From assembly GCA_948567375.1 (NCBI GenBank), contig OX419758.1:55867001-55931000 (forward strand): DNA of 64,000 nt, written 5' to 3'. Below are positions 10,606-22,704 of the stretch, piece after piece; within the stretch, counting starts at the first letter, position 1, and each line of letters begins with the position of its first letter. The notes below the pieces were generated by a model, which saw only the letters and a program-made list of their open reading frames with translations, was not told the origin of the DNA and searched no databases. The stretch comes from Lunularia cruciata. Taxonomy: Eukaryota; Streptophyta; Marchantiopsida; Lunulariales; Lunulariaceae. The position numbers and the translations under genes are program-made.

Positions 10606-12340
10606 ATTTTGTATTCTCTTGAATTGAATGGAATCAAACAACATTACCCAATCACCTTCTTTGAAAGGCTCTATCTTCTTCTTGCCTTGCCTCTTGTCAT
10701 AGCTCTCCTTTTGTTTTGTTTGAGCTTGCTCCACTTGAACCATAGCAATTACTCTTGCCTCTTCCAATTTCATGAGTTGATCATTCCTTGGCTTCTTTGC
10801 ATCACCTCCTTGTACTTTCTTCAATCTCCTATGAATGATTTGGAAGGTAGGAAGATGAAATTGAATAGGTATGGTAGACTCAATACCATATACAAAGTGA
10901 AATGGAGAATATCTAGTGGAAGTCTTCATGGTTGTCATATACTCCTACAAAATTGCATGAATCTTCTTATCCCAATGATGTTTAGCCCCCTCCATTTTTG
11001 CATCTTTGGCCAACATCATCCACAAGGTCTGATTGGTTCTCTCTACCATGCCATTAGAATTCGGCTTATAAGATGTAGTTACTCTTTGTGTGATAGAGAA
11101 ATGTTATAGCATAGCTGTAGTAATGCTTCTCGTAAACTCTACTTCTCTATTAGAAACCAACTTCAAAGGGAACCCAAACCTAGTGATAATGTATTCATAA
11201 AGAAATCTCCCAACTTCATCTTCATTCTTATCCCTCAATGGTCTAGCCTCAACCCACTTGGTAAGATAATCAATAACTATCACAATGTACAAATTATTCC
11301 TTGGGGTTCTATTGAGAGGACCTACAAAATCAATTCCACACTTCTAAATAGGTCCTAGCAATGGAATTGATTTTGTAGGTCCTCTCAATAGAACCCCAAG
11401 GAACAATCAGTACATTGTGTTAGTTATTGATTATCTTACCAAGTGAGTTGAGGCTAAACCATGAAGGACAACTGATTTTGAAGATCAAAATCAATTCCAC
11501 ACTCTCAAAAGGTTAATTCTACACTTCTCAATGGAATTGATCTGAGTGGTGGAGTGGAAGTAGACTTTCTATCAAAAGCTTGACATGATAAGTTTGAAAT
11601 AATCAAGGCAATCCTTGAAAATCCCCTCTAATGATAATTTGCATCTAGAATCTTGAAAGCAATCACTTTTCATGCAAGTGTCTTCCATACACTAAACCTT
11701 CATGAAACTCCTTTATGAGTAAGATAGCCTCTTCCTTACCCACTACTCTCAAACTAGACCATCTACTCCTTGGTGAAAAAGAATATTCTCCACCATTGTG
11801 TAAGGTCTAGATCTTGCTACAAGGGCCTTCCTCTCCCTAGCATACATCCCTTCTAGATAGTTACCTCTTGTAACAAAGTCCATAATCTCCTTGTACTCCA
11901 TTGGAACCTCTTGAGTGATTGAGATTGTCATGAGCTCCTCATCTAGGAAGGAATCATCCACTAACTCATCTCCATCATGGTCATAGGCCATAGATAACAA
12001 GTCAACATTTGCATGGTTCTTACATAGCCTATCCTCAATGGTGTAGTCATACTCAGACAAGAGTGTCATCCATCTTGCTAGCCTCTCTTCCACATTAGGC
12101 TTGTTGAAGATGTACTTTAAAGATGTGATAATGGTGGTTTTCACTCCAATCAAGTAGTGTCTAAACTTCTTGAGACCAAAGGTCATTCTCAACCCTTCTC
12201 TCTCCATGATAGAGTAGTTCTTTTCTGCTGGACCATCTACCTACTAACATAAGCTATTGGATGATTATGCCCATCTTGGTCTAGTTGACTAAGATTGCAT
12301 CCTGTAGCTATATTGGAAGCATCAATGTAGAGGATAAAGG
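10606..12340 (-). pseudogene. Family B copy B2: RNase H and integrase, broken
   Basis: From right to left the minus strand encodes RNase H (open part 12207-11749), the zinc domain (damaged, about 11740-11560), the integrase core (open part 11292-11104 and on to about 10940) and the C-terminal part (10938-10561). Compared with B4 it has stops, a scrambled stretch at 11228-11530 and a lost 3' end. The scramble includes a long inverted duplication, described separately. It is a dead copy in the same orientation as B3 and B4. Confidence 0.82.
11228..11472. repeat. Inverted duplication within B2 integrase
   Basis: Left arm 11228-11338 and right arm 11362-11472 are reverse complements. The inner 57 bp (11282-11338 against 11362-11418) match almost without difference, and the outer about 50 bp match with a few changes. 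The spacer is 23 bp. The integrase sequence runs in one direction in the left arm and is copied backwards in the right arm. A transcript would fold into a long hairpin. Confidence 0.88.
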
Positions 12341-15300
12341 CTTACTCTAATCAGGTTTAGCAAGAATTGGAGCTACAACAAGGGATTACTTGAGATCTTC
12401 AAAAGATTTGAGAACCTCATTGTCCTCCAAAATCACTATGTATTCTAAACCCTTCTTCATTTAGATGGTCAATCCATAAGCCTTTAATAACCATGAAACC
12501 ATACTCTTGTAACTCAAAACCCATTGTGCAAGCTTCCTTGAAAGCTTGTATGACTCCAACAACCACTTCAATGGTTGATTGTTAGAAAATGAGAAGATGA
12601 ACCTCCTATAGTATCCCCAAGAATTGGCATAAATTTGTCAAGCTTGAATGGATTAGAAGGTCTAAGACTTTTCTCACCTTCTTAGGATCAATTGCTATTC
12701 CATCCTTGGAGATAATGTGCCCCAAAATATAGATCTTCTTCACAACCGAAAATGCATTTCTCTAGGTTGAGTGATGCATTTTCTTCTTCCAAGCATTGCA
12801 AGACCTTGATCAAGTGCTCAAAGTGCTTCTCCTTGCTCCGATAGACACAAAAGTCATCAATGAATCTCTCACAAATTTCCCAAAGAAAGGTTCAAACACC
12901 TTGTTTATGAACCGTTGGAATGTACTAGAGCATTGCAAAGCCCAAAAGTCATGACTTTGGAAGCATAAGTCCTCCAAGGTGTGGTGAATATAGTGATTTT
13001 TAATGCTTTGGTGCAATTTTGATTTAGTTATACCCACTATAACCATCTCCAAAACTATACATCTCATTACCTGCAACCTCCTCCAAGATCTCATCAATGA
13101 ATAGCAAAGGGTAATAGTCCTCCTTAGTAACAACATTGAGCTTCTTGTAATCCATATATACATGAAGCTTACCATTTTTTTTCTTCACAATCATAATTGG
13201 AAACATCGATTTTAAATTCTCCACCTCAAAGATAAATCCAACCTCCTTGAGCTTATCAATCTTCTCCTTCACACCCAAAGATATTAGTGGATTAATGCAT
13301 AATTGATTTTGGCGGACTGGTCTTTCATGTGACTCCACCTCAATCTTGTGCTCCTCCAAGGTGACTTCTTGTAGATCCTTGTAAATGAAAGCAAACACAT
13401 GGATGAACTTGCAGAAAATCCCCTCAAATGTCAATAATAATTGATTTGGGTCTTTCAAAACCTCTAGTTTAGATGCAATATCCATAGCATACAAGAGATA
13501 CATATCTAGATGAAATTCAGATTCATCCTCCTTTGTGAAAGTCTCCTCTTCCATGCTTGTGTCCACACCTGAAGCTCCTTCTTCTGAATCTGATTCCCGA
13601 TAATCAAAAGATGGGGTATCTAAATGTGAAGTGTTGGTGCTGTTGGTATAGGAACTATGACTCTAAGGTTTGATGGCTCAATCCTCACCCTTTGTATCAT
13701 CAATCAGTTGTGCATGTTGCTCTCAACCATGGCCTCCCAAGAAGCAAATCATAGCTGAATCTTTCAAGACTTGGAAAGTCATGAGATTTTGAACTCCTAT
13801 AATTGAAACTACCACCTTATCCATCACCCCTACTGGTTGAACTTGTTGCTTGTTTGCTATGCTCACCACAAATGATGAATATCTAGAGGGTATCATACCC
13901 CACTTCTTCATCAATCTCTCTAACATGGCATTCACTACATATCCTCTATCAACAAGTGTATCCTTGATGTTTTGACCATTCACTCTCATATCAATCTTGG
14001 AGGCATATTCATAAGCCTCCCATGTGTTGGTTTGGCATCCAACACCTCCCATTGATATAAGGGGGAGCTTTTTCCTTCTTCTTCCTCTTACTTTTTATAG
14101 AATTCAGATCACCTCTAAGCTTCTTTCTCAAGGTAAGATTCAAAGCAATCAAATGACCCACTATGATGTTAGCCTTGTGATTACCAACATCCTTCAACAC
14201 ATTGTAGTTCCAATGTTACTTTGAGATTAGGAAGTCCTCGATCAGCAACATCTTCCTTGGAATCTTTGTTGTTGATGGTGGTGAGGTGCAAGTGCTCCTA
14301 GTAGACATAGGAGTATCCTTGCTATGAGTTAATCTTTGAGAAGAGTGTACATCCTCTGCAAAATGAGCTCTCTTCTTCTCTTATGAAAAAAGCTCCAAAT
14401 TAAGACCTTTGGAGGTTGAGCACTCCCTCTTCTCATATTTGCTCTCAACCACATCTATGGATGCTATCTCCTTACCTTTGTTTGGATTTGGAGCCACTTG
14501 GGTTTCACTACCTCCCTCTTTCCCTCTATTGGCTCCTTTATAACCCCTTCTTCCATGGTAAATGGAATTTGGGCAATTTCTTTGGATGTGACCTCTTCTT
14601 GTACAACCAAAACAATTTTTATCATTGGAATTATTGGTTGGTTGACCTCATATATATGGATAACTTCCATAACTCCTAAGACCTCTCCTCACTCTCTGAT
14701 CCACCTCTCTCTTCTCCCGTAGTTGCACTACATTGATCTTGAGATATGCAAGTTGTTCTATGATGGTTTGAAGTGGATCTTTGAAGTGGATCTCATCGTT
14801 TGGTAAAGGTGCAAGGATTGGAGAAACTACTACTTATGGTGCAACCCTTACCACCAAAGTATCAGAGGTTCCACCATACTTGTAACCTTGAGGAGGATAC
14901 AAAATCTTCCAATGCACTACCAAATTAGTCTCATCCTCTTCCAAACTCTCCTCTATATGAATTGCAACCTTGATAGCTTCAAACCTTGGAAGAAGGTTTC
15001 TCATATCTCACCTTGCTTTTAATTTGTGGTCTCAACCATCCAACAAAATTCTTGGTGAGCTTCTATGCCAATCATAGTAGTCTCCGTATCATCCCTACCC
15101 TTCCTCAACACCATACAAAATCTGGACTCTAGCTTCTCCACTCTTTCTACATAAACTCTCACTTTCTCTCCATCTCCTTGTTTGAGGAAGGTAACCTCAT
15201 AACTCATCAATCTCTCATAATTCTCATCTAGAAGAAAGTTCTCAATGAGTGCTGAAGTCAAACTCTCCAAAGACTCTTCTTGCCCATCTCTTCTCTCTTT

Positions 15301-15495
15301 GTTTTGGTATTTTGACTCATACCATGTAAGGGCTACATTTTCAAAGAAATCTAGTAATAATAAGGCCCACTCATTGTTTCTTATGCAAGCTCTCTTGAAG
15401 TCTCTAACAAAGGCGTCCACATCTTCTCTATCCTTGCCAAAGAACACTAGAAGTTTCCTCATCTTAACCCTCACTATTAATCTCCTTTTTCTCAA
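12341..15495 (-). pseudogene. Family B copy B2: gag-protease-RT, broken
   Basis: Right to left: gag (15495-15019, 'FFGKDREDVDAFVRDFKRAC' region and the 'LTWYES' helix), the gag zinc knuckle region near 14600 (damaged), the protease (14052-13723, with Asp in a 'DTLVDRGYVVNAM' setting) and the reverse transcriptase (13566-12810, 'FGDGYSGYN' and 'FVRDSLMTF' with the FxDD site destroyed by a shift). It is interrupted by several stops and small indels relative to B4. The order and orientation match B4, so this is an older sibling. Confidence 0.85.
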
Positions 15496-15664
15496 ACTTT
15501 TTTCTTTTCTTTCCTCTCACTCTATAACTAATAGATCTTAAGAAATATCAAATCTTAGAGTGGATATTAATCAAACCCTCATGGATAGTTTTTACATAAG
15601 TTGAAAGATTATCTCCATCACTAATCTTGAGAATTAGTTGATGAAGGTAATAGTATTTTTGTAG

Positions 15665-16080
15665 CTATATAAGACTCTCTCCAAGATCCTCCACCAAAGT
15701 CCCAAGTGTTATTGCTTGGTTACACTTATGTCCTTTTGGAAGTCCTTCCACTCCACAAACCTCACACAACTCCTTGGTCTTAGATCTTCTCCCTCCCAAT
15801 CTTGTTGAAGAAGGTCCAACATGCAAACCCAAGTCAAGTAAGCCTCTCCTTTCCCTCAATCTCTTGCTCTCAAAGGTCAACTTGCCTTATGTCCTCACAT
15901 AGAAAGCACTTAGCCTCACTCTTTCTTCCAAGTGGTGTATGTTTTTGTATCCTCTCAACACTCTCTTCAAATTCTATTTTAAACTCTTCTTTCCTCAAAT
16001 CCACCCCTAAAATCCTCTCAAACCCTTGAGGAACATTTCATAGCCTCAATTTACACTCTTCATGACCCTCCATGTTCCCA
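15665..16080 (-). pseudogene. Family B extra upstream frame, copy B2
   Basis: Upstream of gag on the minus strand lies the same zinc-finger protein seen at 27844-28382 and 20284-20906. Here the open part (15880-15665) keeps the basic 'ESKRLRERRGLLDLGLHVGPSS' block and a C-x2-C...H-x-C finger (CEVCGVEGLPKGHKC). The CCHC knuckle just upstream is blurred by a deletion. The function is unknown and nucleic acid binding is likely. It is not intact. Confidence 0.55.
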
Positions 16081-16729
16081 AGATGAGTTTAAACACTCAA
16101 AAATGCTTTTTGTTGCGCTCACACTCCTCATGCATGAGATCTCAACTCTACAAAATTGACCCCTACTCACAATGTCACTCAAGGCTTTCAACTAGTAGGT
16201 AACAATCCTTTGAAATTTGTTTTCATAATTGGTAAGAACCCTAGGGCATCCTCCATTGAAAAATTTCAGATCTTTTCAGCAAGCCATTTGGTCTAGCCAC
16301 CTTTCTATTTCAGTAGACATAAATTTGGTCTAAAAACCACCCCCCTCACTTTAAAATTCATATTTTTTTGCACACAAGAATAATCTCTCCCTAATTCTTT
16401 TGCCAAAAGTTAAATACTATGCACTTAATTTTCTTGAAAAGTTTCAGATCAATCCATTGAAAGTTGAAGAAATGGCATACTCTATACAAATTTCCAAAGA
16501 GCATGCAATTTTAGGATCAATCTATCCTATCAACTTTAAAAAATAGAACTTAGTGCTTGTACTAGCTCTCACAATAATTTTAAGTGTGGTAACTGAAGGG
16601 TAACCTAAGCTATCATGTGTAGAAATTTCAAGTGTAGATCTCAAACTTGAGATTTTACTTAAAATCACCATAATCCCCAAAATCTATAATCCACCTCACA
16701 CAATCTCTCCAAATCCTCTCATGTATACA
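16081..16729 (-). other. Family B 5' untranslated region, copy B2
   Basis: This is noncoding or heavily decayed sequence that matches 28200-28900 of B4 on the minus strand. It stops at 16729 where family A LTR sequence starts with TGTGACAACC. No open frame above 60 codons is convincing. Confidence 0.6.
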
Positions 16730-18507
16730 TGTGACAACCCAACACGTATCAATTTTGTGGTAATCAATAAGTAAAGTTTGTTTCCACCAAGATACAAGTC
16801 AAAAATGGTCAAATACAAAGTTAAATGTAACAATCAGTTCTTCTTGGTTGCATCTTTAATCTCTTAGGTAGAAATCCCAACTAGAAGAGAGTAACAAACA
16901 CTGACTCTCAATCTTGTCACAAATTATACACTCATAATCATAACTCTATCAAATCTTTCTAAACAAATTTTGATTATGATGATTCAGATTCTTCCCAAAG
17001 AAAGCTACTTCACTACAAAACAATCTCACCTTAGAATTGTGTTCCCCCCGTCTATTGAAGGCACAAATTCCTTGATTGAAATTGCTTTGCATTAACCCCG
17101 CTCATCAATGCAAAATACTACCAACACTACAATTCCTCTCAGATTCATCAAGGCATTGCTTCAATTGCTATCCACTCAAGATCAAATAAACAAAATGAAA
17201 TCAAAAAAGTGGAATCCAACATCCAACACTCATTAACTTGCACTTTGAAATTCTCCAAACACTTACAAACACACCCACAAGAATGATACTTGAAATGACG
17301 AGCACTGAGTTACAACACTTTGCTTAACTCAACTTTGAAAATACAAATATTGAACAAAAACACACTAGAAATGCTTCATTTAAATAGGCAGAGCACTCCA
17401 ATAGTTATGTAAATAATATACCATTTTCTAATGCTCTCGAGATCCAAAATGGCAACCCATTCTTCATATCTGTCAATTTAAATCTCAAATTGGTTACGAA
17501 TCTGATCCAATGTCAACCTCTTCTTCTTCTACTAAACTTGATGTAACTTCCTTTGCTTCTTGTACTTTGGCCCTATCAACTTCTATGTCTTCTTCTATTT
17601 CTCTAATCTCTTCATTCTGTACTACAATTGAACTCATGGGCATTCTATTTATCTTATTATCTTCTAACCCACTCATCCTTAATATCTTAGAAAACTCACC
17701 CATAGACACTTGCACTCCTACTTCTCATACTTTGCCTTGGGTTTCTAACTTCACACTACTTTGAATGTGCTCTAACTCAGATTTCACTAAATCTAATTTA
17801 AGACAAACATTATCTCTTAGTTCACTAATTTTCTTATCTACTCTATCTCTCAAGTGAATCAAAAGGTTGTTCCAATCCATATCCTTTGCCTTTCTCTTCC
17901 TCATCTCTTGCACCAACAACTTTAACTCATGCATGCATAATTCTTTTACTTTCACTTTGGCTTCAGCTTTCAACATCACATTGAGCTTCTCTACTACTCC
18001 TCCTACTTGCTCTAATATATGATCTTGAGCTCTCTACACCTTCAACTCTTCACAATACATCTTTAGCACATCCTCAAACTCAGCTATCAATGCTTCCTTC
18101 TCCTCCATGTATTGGGCAAGTTGGGCTTCCACATTAATGACAAGCCCTTGTAGACACTCTTCTTTTTTATTTCTCCCTACTAACTCTTGCTGCTAGGCTT
18201 CATCTTCCTTGTCTTCAAGCTCTCCAACTCTTGATCCATCACAACAGCAATTGCCTTTGAATGTATAGCCTCAATGGGCGCTTCATCACACTCTCCCTTC
18301 AACTTCTTCCCAACTGCCTTCTACTTCCTTAGTTCTTTAGACTACATTTCAAACTCAACTCCTTGCTTCTCAAAAACCTCTTGCAAGTTTGCAACTTTAT
18401 TCTATCTTAGGACTTTGTTAACCCGATGCTCCTCAACTTGCTTCTTGCCTTTGATTAAATTATCCTTCAACTATACTACCTCTTTGCTCAGATACTTCAC
18501 CACCTAA
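16730..18507 (-). mobile_element. Family A LTR fragment between B2 and B3
   Basis: The plus strand starts TGTGACAACC, and 16730-17180 matches the inner end of the family A LTR at 1354-1800. It then continues into coiled-coil frames. The right border at about 18507 is abrupt and returns to family B protease sequence. The two flanks belong to different parts of family B (5' leader on the left, protease on the right), so this is not a clean insertion; sequence was lost or recombined. A TATA-like TATTTAAAT lies on the minus strand near 17378-17387. Confidence 0.65.
17494..18230 (-). pseudogene. Coiled-coil frames inside family A LTR fragment
   Basis: Successive minus-strand frames (about 18230-17990, 17979-17725, 17715-17494), interrupted by single stops, are rich in Glu, Lys, Leu and Val with heptad spacing, so they would form coiled coils. 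Similar composition is seen in the small frame at 1777-2025 of the other family A LTR. They lie upstream of the TATA-like box in the element's direction. There is no catalytic motif. The product is unknown. Confidence 0.4.
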
Positions 18508-20030
18508 ATTTCATTATAGATCCTCCATCAACAAGTACATCCTTGATGTTGTGACCATTCACTCTCACATCAATCTTGGAAGCATATTCACAAGCCTTCC
18601 ATGGTGTTGGTTTACCATCCACTACCTTCATTAATATTGGAGCTTTTGCTTTCTTCTTCCTCTTCCTCCTTGTAAAACTCAAACCACCTTTAAGCTCCTT
18701 TCTCAAGATAGGATTCAAAGTAGTTAGTTAGGCCATTATGATGTTAGCCTTGTGACTACCAACATCCTCCAACACATTATAGTTCCATTGTTGCTTTGAG
18801 ATCAAGAAGTCCTCCATCCCCAACTTCTTCCTTGGAGTATTTGTTGTTGATGGTATTGAGGTGCTAGTGCTATTGCTCCTAGTAGACATAGGAGTATCCT
18901 TGCTAGTGATACATCCTTGAGGAGAGTGTACATCCTTTGTAAAATGAGCTCTTTTCTTCTCTTATGCCAAAAGTTCCAAATTAAGACCTTTGGTGTTTGA
19001 GCACTCCCTCTTCTCATACTTTATCTCAACCACATCTATGGATGCTATACCTTTACCTTCATTTGGATTAGGAGCCGCTTAGGTTTCACTACCTCCCTGT
19101 TTCTCTCTATTGGTTCCCTCATGACTCCTTCCTCCATGGTAGGTGGAATTTGGATAATTCCTTTGAATGTGATCTCTTCCCCCACAACCAAAACAATTTT
19201 TATCATTGAAATTGTTGATTGGTTGACCTCCTTTATATTGATAGCTTCCATAACTCCTAGGCCTTCTCTCCACATTCTGATCCACCTCTCTCTTTTCTCA
19301 TAGTTGCACTACATTGATCTTGAGATCTGCAAGTTGTTCTATGATGGTTTTAAGTGGATCTTTTGGTGGCAATGCAAGAATTAGAGCAACTACTACTTGT
19401 GGTGCAACCCTTACTACCAAGGTATCAGAAGTTCCACCATACTTGTAGCCTTGAGGAGGATGCATAGCCTCCTTTATCACCAAATCACGTGCATCTCCTT
19501 CCAAACTCTCCTCCATATGTATTGCAATCTTGATAACTTCAACTTTGGAAGAAGGTTTCTCATATCTCACCTTGCTTCTAACCTGTGGTCCCACAAAATT
19601 CTTGGTAAGCATGGTTCCTATGCCAATCATAGTAGTCTCCATATCATCTCCACCTTCCTCAACACTATGTAATCTGGACTCTAACTTCTCCACTCTTTCT
19701 GCATAGACTCTCACTTTCTCTCCATTTACTTGTTTGAGGAAAGTAATATTACTCATCAATATCTCATAAATCTCATATGAAGAAAGTTTTCAATGAGTTC
19801 TGAAGTCAAACTCTCCCAAATTCTTCTTGCCTATCTCTCCTCTCTCTCTCTTTTGGTATTCTGACTTATACCATATAAAGACTACATCCTCAAAGAAATT
19901 TGGTAATAATAAGGCTCATTCATTCTTCCTCCTCTCATTTTTTCCTATGAAATCTCTCTTGAAGTACCTTACAAAGGCCTCCACATCTTCTCTATCATTT
20001 CCAAAGAAAATTGGAAGTTCTCCAATCTTA
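18508..20030 (-). pseudogene. Family B copy B3: gag and protease start, truncated
   Basis: The minus strand encodes gag from about 20030 (the expected start codon is mutated) through the coiled region (19759-19298), the CCHC knuckle near 19180-19200 (CFGCGGRDHIQRNYP, last Cys replaced by Tyr) and the protease start (18718-18508, with 'VLVDGGS' at its end). It is cut at 18507 by the family A fragment. The reverse transcriptase and everything after it are missing from this copy. Confidence 0.8.
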
Positions 20031-20283
20031 GCTCCTCACTATCTTTCTCTTTTCTTTTAATTTTTTCTCTCACTCTATAACTAATAGAGTGTGTACATGA
20101 CTAACATCATTTGAAAGTAATCCACCCTAGGGAACACAAAAGGTTAAGGTTACTCAAATATTTGTATAGAAATATCAAATCATAGAGTGCATATTAATTT
20201 AACCTTCATGGATAGTTTATCCATAAATTGAAAGATTATCTCCATCATGAATCTTGAGAACTAGCCTATGAAGGTGATAATTT

Positions 20284-20906
20284 TTATGTAGTTGTACTAA
20301 GATTCTCTCTAAGATCTTTCACTAAATTTACCAAAAATGCTGTTACTCCATTACACTCATGCCCTTTTGGAAGTCCTTTCACTCTACAAACCTCATACAA
20401 CTCCTTGGTCTTAGATCTCCTCCATCCTAATCTTGGTGAAGAAGGTCTAACATGCAATCCCAAGTCAAGTAAGCCTATCCTTTCCCTCAATCTCTTGCTT
20501 TCAAAGGTCAATAGATATAAACTTGCCTTATGTCTATTCTTTCCACATAAAAAGCACTTAGAATCATTCTTATATCCAAGTATATGTTTTTGTATGTTTT
20601 TGGGTCCTCTCAACATTCTCTTCAACTTCTATTCTAAACTCTCTTTCTTCAAATCAATCCCTACAATCCTAAAACCCTTGGAGAACCTTGCATAGCTTCA
20701 ACTTGCACTCTTGGTGAATCTCTATTTTCTTGTAATGAATCTAAACACTCAAACATGCTTTTGGTTGCTCTCACACTCCTCATGCATGAGATCTCAACTC
20801 TCCAAAATTGACCTCTCCTCACACTATCACTAAATTCTCTCAACTTGTACGTCATAATACTTTGAAATTTTTCATCCTTGGTCAAGACCCAATGGTGTCT
20901 TCCCAT
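20284..20906 (-). pseudogene. Family B extra upstream frame, copy B3
   Basis: Two open stretches (20906-20661 and 20625-20284) in the element's direction correspond to the B4 frame at 28382-27844. The first carries a Trp/Arg-rich block around 'GQFWRVEISCMRS'. The second has a zinc knuckle (CFLCGKNRHKASLYL, final Cys lost), the basic 'ESKRLRER' block and a second finger-like C-x2-C...H-x-C. It ends about 250 bases before gag. Retention of the same reading in three diverged copies suggests that it was once under selection. The function is unknown. Confidence 0.55.
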
Positions 20907-21583
20907 GCAAGGATTTAGATATTTTCATTGAGCCATTTGGCCTAGGAAACTTTCTATTCAACACACATATTTCAGATTTGGTCTGAAAACCCCTCCCTTA
21001 ATTTAGACACTCATAACTTCCTACACAAGAACGGTCTCTCTCAATTCTTGAGCCAAAAGGTAGAATACTATGCACTAAATTTTCTTGGAAAGTTCAAGAA
21101 CAATCCAATGAATAATAAAGAAATGCTAAACTCTATACATAATTCCAAAGAGCAGTAGTTTGTGGGAACTATTTACCATACAACCTTCTAGAAATTCTAG
21201 CTCAATGCTTGAAGTAGCCCTTAAAATAATTCTAGATCTTCTACCTTACATATAATCCAAACTATTTTTTATGAAAATTTCAAGTCCAGATCTCAAACTT
21301 GAGATTTTATCCAAAATCATTGTAATCCCAAAAAATCTGCAATCCATTTCACACAATCTCTCCAAATCTTCTCATATGTATAGTATGTACAATATCACCT
21401 CAAAAAAATCATAATGAACAACATGGTATATGAATGGGTCCAAGTTCTCTAACATAAGTTAAGCACTCTCCTCCTTTAATATTCCCTCCAAGTGAGCTCT
21501 CATAGTCTCCTTTTGTCTAATATAGAATTGTACATGAAATATTATCTTGCCTTATAGAGAGGTCCCAATAATAAAATAAAAAA

Positions 21584-21977
21584 TGTGAGCTTTTTTGTCT
21601 TTCACTCGGGATGAACCTCTAATGGCTTTATGGTGGTGCACCATAGACTAAGAAGACAAGGAACCCCAACTACATCATACTCATCCAAGGCTAACACTCC
21701 AAGATTCAAGACATTGCTCACTAGAGAACTCAATGAGATAGATAATTTAAATGAAAAGATGATGTGTACCTCATAACCTCTAGTTAATATATTTGTGAAA
21801 TAATTACATATCAAAGTTACTAGTTATTGGAGTAATTAAAGTTACTGGGCTAAAAGTCAAATAAAGTTAAAAGTATAAAAGAATATCCATACTCATGGAG
21901 ATATTCTCCTAAGCATGTAGTCTTATCTTGACCCAATCACTAAGTCAATGATTCTTTCACATGGGCTATCCTTGGAC
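21584..21977 (-). mobile_element. Family B copy B3 5' LTR, first part
   Basis: It begins TGTGAGC on the plus strand at the same position relative to the element's inner sequence as the B4 LTR at 29082. It matches the B4 LTRs with many differences. At 21977 it is split by B4 and it continues at 29761. The two parts together give about 683 bp, close to the 679 bp of B4. Confidence 0.88.
21974..21977. repeat. Target site duplication GGAC, left copy of B4
   Basis: GGAC directly left of the B4 LTR is repeated at 29761-29764 directly right of it. The interrupted B3 LTR would read cttGGACaacaaaag without B4, which agrees with cttggactaaagaag in intact LTRs. Four bases are visible as duplicated, where five are common for this class. 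Confidence 0.85.
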
Positions 21978-22656
21978 TGTGAGCCGGCCTGTCTCTCACT
22001 CAGGATGAACCTCTGATGGCTATTATGGTAGCGCACCATGGACTAAGAAGGCAAGGAACCCCAACTCCATCATACTCCTCCAAGGCTAACACTCCAAGAC
22101 TCAAGACATTGCTCACTAGAGAACTCAATGAGAGAGAGATAGTTGCAAATGAAAGGATGATGAGTACCTCCTCACCCCTTGTTTATATACTTGTGAAATA
22201 GTTACGTACCAAAGTTACTAATTACCGTAGTAACTCAAGTTACTAGACTAAAAGTCAAGTAAAGTCAAAAAGTAGAAAGGAATATCCATTCACATGGGCA
22301 TATTCCCCTTATCTTGACCCAACCACTAAAGCAAGGATTCCTTCACATGGGCTATCCTTGGACTAAAGAAGAATCCAAAACAAAAAGGCTTGCGGGCCCA
22401 AGAGTTCTCAACTCTTTCCCCAAAGCCAAACACCTAGGAATAATACCAAGTCAACACACTAAAATCTAAAGTAGTGGTGCTCATCTTTTCTACTTCCTCT
22501 AAAGTAAGGTCCCATCTATCTTAGCTATGACTAAATTTAGCTAACCATGACTAATATAGAACCATCCTTTATCTCTATATAAATAATATCTCTTAAGTAC
22601 TTGTAATACCAAGCTAAATATCACAATACCACACACATGCACAAATGGGTGTTACA
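21978..22656 (-). repeat. B4 3' LTR
   Basis: 679 bp, plus-strand ends TGTGAGCC...GTGTTACA. It is the downstream LTR in the element's direction and sits next to the polypurine tract. It is near-identical to 29082-29760. Confidence 0.95.
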
Positions 22657-22666
22657 TTTACCCCCG
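22657..22666 (-). other. B4 polypurine tract
   Basis: The minus strand reads GGGGGTAAA directly before TGTAACACC of the 3' LTR. This is where plus-strand DNA synthesis starts. The same tract stands before the B1 LTR at 6300. Confidence 0.75.
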
Positions 22667-22704
22667 GACTAAGTTTTCACTTTGTCCTCAAAGTGAAGGT
22701 CTCT

